Shown piece by piece: positions 58,403-64,000 of a stretch of 64,000 nt of DNA. Position 1 is the stretch's first letter. The number at the start of each line of letters is the position of its first letter. Source of the stretch: Tardiphaga robiniae (GTDB taxonomy: Bacteria; Pseudomonadota; Alphaproteobacteria; Rhizobiales; Xanthobacteraceae); contig NZ_LVYV01000054.1 in NCBI RefSeq assembly GCF_001618955.1, positions 248,001 to 312,000 of the forward strand, read 5' to 3'. The notes beneath the pieces are model-generated. The model was not told the DNA's origin. It saw nothing but the letters and a program-made list of their open reading frames with translations, and searched no databases. Made by a program: the position numbers and the translations under genes.

Positions 58403-58804
58403 TTACTTGGCAGCAGCCGCAGCAGCAGCGACCTTGGCCGGACGCTCGGTCTTCTTCTCGGTGATGCGGGCCGACTTGCCGCGCAGATCGCGCAGGTAAT
58501 AAAGCTTGGCGCGACGCACCTTGCCGCGGCGCACGACCTTGATGGAGTCGATCATCGGGGAGAGCAGCGGGAACACGCGCTCGACACCCTCGCCGTAGGA
58601 GATCTTGCGAACGGTGAAGCTCTCATTGATGCCACCGCCGTTGCGGCCGATGCAAACGCCTTCATAGGCCTGCACGCGGGAACGCTCGCCTTCGACAACC
58701 TTCACGTTGACGATGACGGTGTCGCCGGGACCGAATTCCGGAATCGACTTGGTGGCGGAAAGGCGGTCGAACTGCTCTTTTTCAAGCGTCTGGATAATGT
58801 TCAT
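58403..58804 (-). CDS. rplS: 50S ribosomal protein L19
   Basis: Protein of 133 aa. Core [57 protein letters not shown] and [16 protein letters not shown] are classic L19. The C-terminus is an Ala-rich tail ([11 protein letters not shown]-like). It lies at the 30S-50S interface. ATG 58804 is used because GGAGA lies 5 bases upstream; MEILM extension rejected. Last gene of the ffh-rpsP-rimM-trmD-rplS cluster. Confidence 0.98.
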   Translation of the reverse strand: MNIIQTLEKEQFDRLSATKSIPEFGPGDTVIVNVKVVEGERSRVQAYEGVCIGRNGGGINESFTVRKISYGEGVERVFPLLSPMIDSIKVVRRGKVRRAKLYYLRDLRGKSARITEKKTERPAKVAAAAAAAK

Positions 58805-58924
58805 CAAAATCTCCATCGGCGGCGCGCCCAGACATTGCGCGGGCTGCGCTCGAAACTTTTACCCTGCCAGTGCACGGATTTGGCGCTGCTATACGGGAAA
58901 GCAAAGCCGTTGTCACCGTCTGTG

Positions 58925-59677
58925 TCACTCGCCCGTCGTGATTTTTGGCGGTTTTCGTTTTCTGCCCGATTCCGGAGCTTTCGGACGCGCTGCCCACAGA
59001 TCGGGCCGCCGCGCGGCAGTCAGCGCCTCGGCCTCGGCGAGCCGCCATTTGGCGACCTTGGCGTGGTCGCCGGAGGTCAGCACATCCGGGATCTGGCGGT
59101 CCTCGAACACCTGCGGGCGGGTATATTGCGGGTATTCCAGTAGCCCATCGGAAAAGCTCTCGTCGGTCCCCGAGGCCAATTTACCCATCACCCCCGGCAA
59201 AAGCCGCACACAGGCATCAATCAGCGTCATGGCTGCGATTTCGCCACCGGACAGCACATAGTCGCCGATCGAGACTTCCTCGAGCCCACGGGCGTCGATA
59301 ACGCGCTGGTCGACGCCCTCGAACCGGCCGCAGACGATCAGTGGGCCGGGACCGGCCGCGAGTTCGGCGACCCGCGCCTGGGTCAATGGCCGACCGCGCG
59401 GGCTCATCACCAGCCTGGGACGATCCTGCGCATCGACCGCATCGATCGCCGCCGCCAGCACGTCGGCACGCAGCACCATGCCCGGCCCGCCGCCGGCGGG
59501 CGTATCATCGACGCTGCGATGCTTGTCGGTAGCCGAGGCGCGAATATCCCGCGCGTCCAGCGCCCACAGGCCGGAGGCCAGCGCCTTGCCGGCAAGGCTG
59601 ATACCGAGCGGCCCGGGAAACATCTCGGGAAACAGCGTCAGCACCGTCGCGCGCCATGGTGTGGGTTCGGAAGTCAT
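58925..59677 (-). CDS. trmD: tRNA (guanine37-N1)-methyltransferase
   Basis: Protein of 250 aa. SPOUT trefoil-knot motifs: [55 protein letters not shown] and [20 protein letters not shown]. It methylates G37 to prevent +1 frameshifting. Basic C-terminal tail ([13 protein letters not shown]). Next gene downstream is rplS; upstream, where rimM would normally adjoin, two unrelated genes intervene. Confidence 0.97.
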   Translation of the reverse strand: MTSEPTPWRATVLTLFPEMFPGPLGISLAGKALASGLWALDARDIRASATDKHRSVDDTPAGGGPGMVLRADVLAAAIDAVDAQDRPRLVMSPRGRPLTQARVAELAAGPGPLIVCGRFEGVDQRVIDARGLEEVSIGDYVLSGGEIAAMTLIDACVRLLPGVMGKLASGTDESFSDGLLEYPQYTRPQVFEDRQIPDVLTSGDHAKVAKWRLAEAEALTAARRPDLWAARPKAPESGRKRKPPKITTGE

Positions 59678-59732
59678 GGCTCTCCATCGCGCGTCCGGCG
59701 CGAGGCGTCAAACCCCCGGGAGGATCACCAAC

Positions 59733-60167
59733 TCAGGCCGCCGACATCTGCTCGCTGGTGTCGCCGGCGTCGAACGCCGCGCGCGCGGCCTTGATCTCGG
59801 CAAAGCTGCGCTCGGCCCAGTCGATCAGGCCAGCCAGTGGCCCGAGCGCCGACTGCCCCAGCGGCGAGAGACGATATTCGACCGACGGCGGCTTGGTGGG
59901 AAACACATGGCGGGTGACCAGCCCGTCGCGCTGCAGATCGCGCAGCGACTGCGTCAGCATGCGTTTGGAAATATCCGGCACGGCGCGATGCAGCTCGCTG
60001 AAGCGGCGCGGCTTGGCAGCCAGAGCCACGATCAGCAGCGATGTCCATTTGTCGCCTATACGATCCAGCACGTTGCGCACCGGGCAGGCGTTAGCGTCGA
60101 AGCCCCGCGCCTGCCATTCGTCGAATTGGGTGGCCAAGGGCGTCTTTTGGGGAGGGGCGACGGGCAT
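59733..60167 (-). CDS. HxlR-family transcriptional regulator
   Basis: Protein of 144 aa. HxlR winged helix with the conserved Cys start [20 protein letters not shown], then [20 protein letters not shown] and [18 protein letters not shown]. Paired divergently with a QorB-like quinone reductase, as in the E. coli ytfH-ytfG pair. HxlR regulators often sense quinones or electrophiles through that Cys. GGAAGGAAC precedes the ATG. It probably represses the divergent gene. Confidence 0.93.
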   Translation of the reverse strand: MPVAPPQKTPLATQFDEWQARGFDANACPVRNVLDRIGDKWTSLLIVALAAKPRRFSELHRAVPDISKRMLTQSLRDLQRDGLVTRHVFPTKPPSVEYRLSPLGQSALGPLAGLIDWAERSFAEIKAARAAFDAGDTSEQMSAA

Positions 60168-60191
60168 CAGAGGTTCCTTCCGGCCGACTGC

Positions 60192-60211
60192 AGGTCACTT
60201 CCAAGTAACCT
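60192..60211. promoter_or_regulatory. Candidate HxlR operator
   Basis: Inverted repeat AGGTCACTT-CC-AAGTAACCT (8 of 9 paired) 25 bp before the regulator start in the 131-bp divergent region. The form ACTT..AAGT resembles HxlR-type sites. Inference only. Confidence 0.5.
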
Positions 60212-60298
60212 GGCGAGAAAAACCTGCCTCCTTACGGAAACGGCAGGCGGTCTCTATTCAATACCTGTGTTCAATCAGAGACCATACAGGATCCCGCC

Positions 60299-61168
60299 AT
60301 GTCGAACCACCGTATTCTCGTCACCGCCGCCGGCGGCCAGCTCGGCCGCCTCACCATCGACGCCCTGCACAAACTCGTCCCGGCCAGCCAGATCGTCGCC
60401 GGCCTGCGCGATCCGGCCAAGGGCGCCGATCTCGCCGCCAGGGGCGTCTCGGTCGTCGCCGCCGACTACAGCAAACCGGAGGCGCTGGACGCCGCCCTCA
60501 AGGGCATCGACCGCCTGCTCCTGATCTCGTCGAATGAACTGGGACAGCGCGTGGTGCAGCACCGCAATGTCATCGACGCAGCGAAGCGCGCCGGCGTGAA
60601 GCTGATCGCCTATACGAGCGTGCTGCGTGCGGATACCTCGAAGCTTTCAGTCGCGAAAGAGCATCTGCCGACCGAAGAGTTGATCCGCACCTCCGGCATT
60701 CCCTTCGTGCTGCTGCGCAACGGCTGGTACACAGAGAACTACACGGCATCGATCCCCGCGGCACTGGCGCACAATGCGCTGATCAGCAGCGCCGGCGATG
60801 GCCGCATCGCGTCGGCAACGCGTGCGGACTATGCGGCGGCAGCCGCAATCGTGCTGACATCGGCAGATGAACATGCAGGCAAGGTCTATGAACTGGCCGG
60901 CGATCAGGCTTACACGCTGGAAGCTTTCGCAGCGGAGATCACAAAGCAGTCCGGAAAGACTGTCGCCTATGTCCGCCTGCCGGAAGCCGACTTCAAGGCG
61001 GCGCTGCTCGGTGCGGGGCTTCCATCAGAACTCGCGGAGCTGATTGCGACGTCGGATACGGCGGCAGCGGATGGCGCGCTGTTCGACGACAGCCGCACGC
61101 TCGGCAAGCTCATCGGACGACCGACCACGCCGTTTGCCGAGACGATTGCTGAAGCGTTGAAAGTCTGA
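60299..61168 (+). CDS. NAD(P)H:quinone oxidoreductase, QorB/NmrA-like SDR
   Basis: Protein of 289 aa. NmrA-like atypical SDR: RILVTAAGGQLGRLTIDAL at the start, LLISSNELGQRVVQHRNVID, PFVLLRNGWYTENYTASIPA. Same layout and divergent HxlR partner as E. coli QorB (YtfG), which reduces quinones with NADPH. Strong ribosome site AGGATCCCGCC. Its gene and the regulator interrupt the rimM-trmD neighbourhood. Confidence 0.9.
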   Translation: MSNHRILVTAAGGQLGRLTIDALHKLVPASQIVAGLRDPAKGADLAARGVSVVAADYSKPEALDAALKGIDRLLLISSNELGQRVVQHRNVIDAAKRAGVKLIAYTSVLRADTSKLSVAKEHLPTEELIRTSGIPFVLLRNGWYTENYTASIPAALAHNALISSAGDGRIASATRADYAAAAAIVLTSADEHAGKVYELAGDQAYTLEAFAAEITKQSGKTVAYVRLPEADFKAALLGAGLPSELAELIATSDTAAADGALFDDSRTLGKLIGRPTTPFAETIAEALKV

Positions 61169-61171
61169 TCG

Positions 61172-61696
61172 CTATGCCGCGGTCGGATCGTCGCCGATGA
61201 TCTCACCGGGCAATTCGATCACGACCTTGCCGGCAGCTATATCGACGGTCGGCACCACCGCGTTGGTGAATGGCAGCAACAGGGTCGCGCCTTCGGGCGG
61301 CGCGATCTCGATGATATCGCCGGCGCCGAAATTATGGATGCCGACGACACGGCCGATTGCATCGCCCGCGGCATTGACCGCAGCGAGACCGATCAGATCG
61401 GCGTGGTAATATTCATCGTCTTCGGTGTCGGGCAGCGCATCGCGCGCCACATATAGCTCAACGCCATTGAGGCGCTCGGCATCTTCGCGAGACGCAACAC
61501 CCTTCAGCGTCGCGACCAGATGGCCCTTGGCCTCGCGCACGTCATCGACCTCAAAGCTCCGCTTGCCGTCCTTGGTGGCAAGCGGACCGTAGTCGAGCAC
61601 GGCGAATGGATCTTCGGTGAAGGTCCACAGCCGGACTTGACCGCGCACACCATGCGGCGCGCCGATGCGCGCGACGCAGATTTGCGCGGTTGGCAC
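61172..61696 (-). CDS. rimM: Ribosome maturation factor RimM
   Basis: Protein of 174 aa. N-terminal [20 protein letters not shown], mid domain and a PRC-barrel ([38 protein letters not shown]). RimM helps 16S processing and binds S19. Start is GTG 61696 next to GGCGGA, 6 bp after the rpsP stop. Its 3' end lies 3 bp from the converging qorB stop. Confidence 0.95.
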   Translation of the reverse strand: MPTAQICVARIGAPHGVRGQVRLWTFTEDPFAVLDYGPLATKDGKRSFEVDDVREAKGHLVATLKGVASREDAERLNGVELYVARDALPDTEDDEYYHADLIGLAAVNAAGDAIGRVVGIHNFGAGDIIEIAPPEGATLLLPFTNAVVPTVDIAAGKVVIELPGEIIGDDPTAA

Positions 61697-61702
61697 TCCG
61701 CC

Positions 61703-62035
61703 TTACTTCTTGGCTGCGGCTTCAGCGGCGGCCTTGCGTTCCTTGCGCGGCACGGCCTTTTCCGGATTGTTGCGGGCTTCGCGCTTGGCAACGCCGGCGG
61801 CATCGAGGAAGCGAGCGACGCGATCCGACGGCTGCGCGCCCTTGGCGATCCAGGCCTTGGTCTTGTCGAGGTCGAGCTTCAGGCGCAGCTCGTTGTCCTT
61901 GGCGAGCAGCGGATTGAAGTAGCCGAGACGCTCGATGAAGCGGCCATCGCGCGGAAAACGCGAGTCGGCGACGACGACGTGATAGACGGGGCGCTTCTTG
62001 GTGCCTGCGCGCGCGAGGCGAATGACGACGGACAT
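61703..62035 (-). CDS. rpsP: 30S ribosomal protein S16
   Basis: Protein of 110 aa. Classic S16 start [20 protein letters not shown] and [20 protein letters not shown]-terminal Ala/Lys tail. AGGAGAATCCC ribosome site. Second gene of the cluster, 49 bp downstream of ffh. Confidence 0.98.
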   Translation of the reverse strand: MSVVIRLARAGTKKRPVYHVVVADSRFPRDGRFIERLGYFNPLLAKDNELRLKLDLDKTKAWIAKGAQPSDRVARFLDAAGVAKREARNNPEKAVPRKERKAAAEAAAKK

Positions 62036-62084
62036 GGGATTCTCCTAAGTATGTTCGATTTGAATGTGAGTTGAATTGATCGCG

Positions 62085-63602
62085 TTATTTCTTTTTCCCG
62101 AGACCGGGAAAGCCACCGAGTCCCGGCAGCGTCGGTTTGCCCAGGCCCGACAGGCCCGGGAAATCTTTCGGCAATGACGGCATGCCCTGCGGCATCCCGC
62201 CCGGCATCTTCTCGGCCATCGCCTTCATCTGTTCGGGCGACGGCATGCCACCGCCACCGAAGCCCATGGCCTGCGCAATGCCAGCCATCGGGCCGCGCTT
62301 GCCGGAGCCCATGGCCTTCATCATGTCGGCCATGTTCCGGTGCATTTTCAACACCTTGTTGACTTCCTCGACCTTGAGGCCGGCACCGGCAGCAATACGC
62401 TTTTTGCGGCTGGCCTTGAGAAGGTCGGGATTCTTGCGCTCCTGACGCGTCATCGAATCGATGACGGCGATCTGGCGCTTCACCACGCGGTCATCGAGAC
62501 CAGCGGAGGCGATCTGGTTCTTCATCTTGGCGATGCCGGGCATCATGCCCATCAGGCCGGAGAGACCGCCCATATTGGTCATCTGGATCAGTTGCTCACG
62601 CATGTCGGTGAGATCGAACTGGCCCTTGCGCATACGCTCTGCGGTGCGCGCAGCCTTTTCCGCATCGATATTCGCAGCCGCGCGCTCGACCAGCGAGACG
62701 ACGTCGCCCATGCCGAGAATGCGGCCGGCGATGCGGCTCGGATGGAAGTCTTCCAGTGCATCGGTCTTTTCACCGGTACCGATCAGCTTGATCGGCTTGC
62801 CGGTGACGGCGCGCATCGACAGCGCAGCACCGCCGCGGCCATCGCCGTCGACGCGCGTGAGCGCGATGCCGGTGAGGCCGACGCGTTCGTTGAAGGAGCG
62901 TGCGAGATTGACAGCGTCCTGACCGGTCAGCGCATCCGCGACCAGCAGCACTTCATGCGGCTGCGCGATGGCTTTGATCTCGATCGCTTCCGACATCATC
63001 TCTTCGTCGAGCGTCGTGCGACCGGCGGTGTCGAGCAGCACCACGTCGTAGCCGCCGAGCTTGGCCGCAGACAGCGCGCGCTTGGCGATCTCGGCGGGCT
63101 TCTGGCCTTCGACGATCGGCAGTGTCTGGATGTCGAGATCGCGCCCGAGCACCGCGAGCTGCTCCATGGCAGCTGGACGATAAACGTCGAGCGACGCCAT
63201 CAGCACCTTGCGCTTGTCGCGCTGGGTGAGACGACGCGCGAGCTTCGCGGTGGTGGTGGTCTTACCCGAGCCCTGCAGACCGACCATCATGATGGCGACG
63301 GGCGGGACAGCCTGAAGATCGATTCCGCCTTCGCCATCGGCGCCGAGGGTCGCGACCAGCTCGTCATGGACGATCTTGACGACCATCTGGCCCGGCGTGA
63401 CCGACTTGACGACGGTGGCGCCAATGGCCTGCTCACGCACGCGATCGATGAAGGAGCGGACCACGTCGAGCGAGACGTCGGCCTCAAGCAGCGCGCGGCG
63501 CACTTCGCGCATCGCGGCATCGACATCAGCCTCGGACAGCGCACCGCGTCCGGTGAGCCGGTCGAGAATTCCGCCAAGTCGTTCCGACAGATTGTCGAAC
63601 AT
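62085..63602 (-). CDS. ffh: Signal recognition particle protein Ffh
   Basis: Protein of 505 aa. N domain MFDNLSERLGGILDRLTGRG; G domain with GLQGSGKTTTTAKLARRLT, DTAGRTTLDEEMMSEA, TRVDGDGRGGAALSM. Met-rich M domain follows (GLSGLMGMMPGIAKMKNQIA) and the tail is Gly/Pro/Met-rich (GMGSGKRGPMAGIAQAMGFG). Binds 4.5S RNA and signal sequences. ATG 63602 is used; an in-frame extension to 63851 has no family match. Confidence 0.98.
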   Translation of the reverse strand: MFDNLSERLGGILDRLTGRGALSEADVDAAMREVRRALLEADVSLDVVRSFIDRVREQAIGATVVKSVTPGQMVVKIVHDELVATLGADGEGGIDLQAVPPVAIMMVGLQGSGKTTTTAKLARRLTQRDKRKVLMASLDVYRPAAMEQLAVLGRDLDIQTLPIVEGQKPAEIAKRALSAAKLGGYDVVLLDTAGRTTLDEEMMSEAIEIKAIAQPHEVLLVADALTGQDAVNLARSFNERVGLTGIALTRVDGDGRGGAALSMRAVTGKPIKLIGTGEKTDALEDFHPSRIAGRILGMGDVVSLVERAAANIDAEKAARTAERMRKGQFDLTDMREQLIQMTNMGGLSGLMGMMPGIAKMKNQIASAGLDDRVVKRQIAVIDSMTRQERKNPDLLKASRKKRIAAGAGLKVEEVNKVLKMHRNMADMMKAMGSGKRGPMAGIAQAMGFGGGGMPSPEQMKAMAEKMPGGMPQGMPSLPKDFPGLSGLGKPTLPGLGGFPGLGKKK

Positions 63603-63902
63603 CGCTGCTTCGCTTCCGATATCGCCATCCCTGTGATGACGAAGAACCAAACACTTTTGCGCCCGAGGGCGCATCGCGCTGTCGGGCGTTGACCTCCGGT
63701 CTCCAGGACCGGTCGGCGGGTCGAAAAGAGAACTTTTCGAGAATTGGTGGGGACTTACAGCGCCGGGGCCCGGCGAGTCAAGGAAATATGGCCGCCGCGC
63801 CGTCGCTGGAAACGGCAACCCGTTCAAGATGCAAGGCATTTTCTGCGGCAAGCGATTAAATTGACAATAGGCAATTGGATTTCTGCACGAGCAGGCCTAG
63901 AT

Positions 63903-63918
63903 GTGAGTGATCGCTCAC
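63903..63918. promoter_or_regulatory. Near-palindromic operator-like site
   Basis: GTGAGTGATCGCTCAC, palindromic except at the sixth and eleventh bases, 30 bp upstream of the next gene. A TTGACA box lies at 63861-63866 with no clear -10. Could be a TetR-type operator; unproven. Confidence 0.3.
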
Positions 63919-63947
63919 CTCAGTTCCCTTTTTCGCCCCTCGGTTTC

Positions 63948-64000
63948 ATGACCATCACCCGCCGCAAGCTTCTCGCATCCGTCGGCGGCCTCGCCGCAGC
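63948..64000 (+). CDS. 5' end of a Tat-exported protein (partial)
   Basis: An ATG at 63948 opens a frame that runs off the window: MTITRRKLLASVGGLAA. The Arg-Arg-Lys-Leu-Leu start with the following hydrophobic stretch looks like a twin-arginine signal. Seventeen residues only, so the mature protein cannot be identified. Confidence 0.6.
   Translation, partial: MTITRRKLLASVGGLAA

Overview
The window is a GC-rich, densely coding stretch of an alphaproteobacterial chromosome. Several features point to the Bradyrhizobium/Rhodopseudomonas/Tardiphaga group (Nitrobacteraceae, formerly Bradyrhizobiaceae). The malonyl-CoA synthetase is very close to Rhodopseudomonas palustris MatB. The order sdhCDAB, matB, leuB, asd, leuD, leuC, rplS-trmD-rimM-rpsP-ffh is typical of these genomes. 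One near-perfect EcfG-type stress promoter and several short palindromic intergenic repeats common in the family are also present. The family assignment is an inference from gene content and remembered relatives, not a database result. No rRNA, tRNA, CRISPR array, intact insertion sequence or prophage was found.

Left part (1-25 kb): a DCC-family (DUF393) protein is followed by the broken 5' end of a cytosine DNA methyltransferase gene. Next come an amine oxidase, maiA, typA/bipA and a Tat-exported PhoD phosphatase. A clear cobalamin riboswitch then precedes a TonB-dependent receptor and a PepSY membrane protein. The run continues with an anchored TAXI solute-binding protein, phhB, a DUF1232 protein, a quinone reductase, an SDR, an IalB-like protein, rlmN, a PAP2 phosphatase, argG, an alkaline phosphatase and a proline-rich OmpA protein. 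A two-gene stress operon with an EcfG-type promoter ends this part.

Middle part (25-46 kb): a MAPEG protein, an SbmA/YddA-type ABC exporter, a hybrid histidine kinase, an NMT1/SsuA-type ABC importer (three genes), the sdhCDAB operon, a TauE-like permease, a CDF metal exporter, matB, a fasciclin protein, a cytochrome b plus Tat-lipoprotein molybdoenzyme pair, an MFS transporter and leuB.

Right part (46-64 kb): asd, a beta-carbonic anhydrase, a CitE-like lyase, a glycosyltransferase, leuD, a zincin and a run of small secreted His/Gly/Tyr-rich proteins. A YcaQ-like protein follows, then a small unrecognised operon (a Cys-cluster protein plus an 18-residue-repeat protein) and leuC. The window closes with the ribosomal/SRP cluster ffh-rpsP-rimM-(hxlR/qorB insertion)-trmD-rplS and the first codons of a Tat-exported protein.

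The best candidates for something undescribed are the 55.8-56.4 kb repeat/Cys-cluster operon, the secreted proteins at 52.5-54.4 kb that share a leader but not a tail, and the B12-controlled receptor/PepSY unit. None is proven novel from sequence alone.
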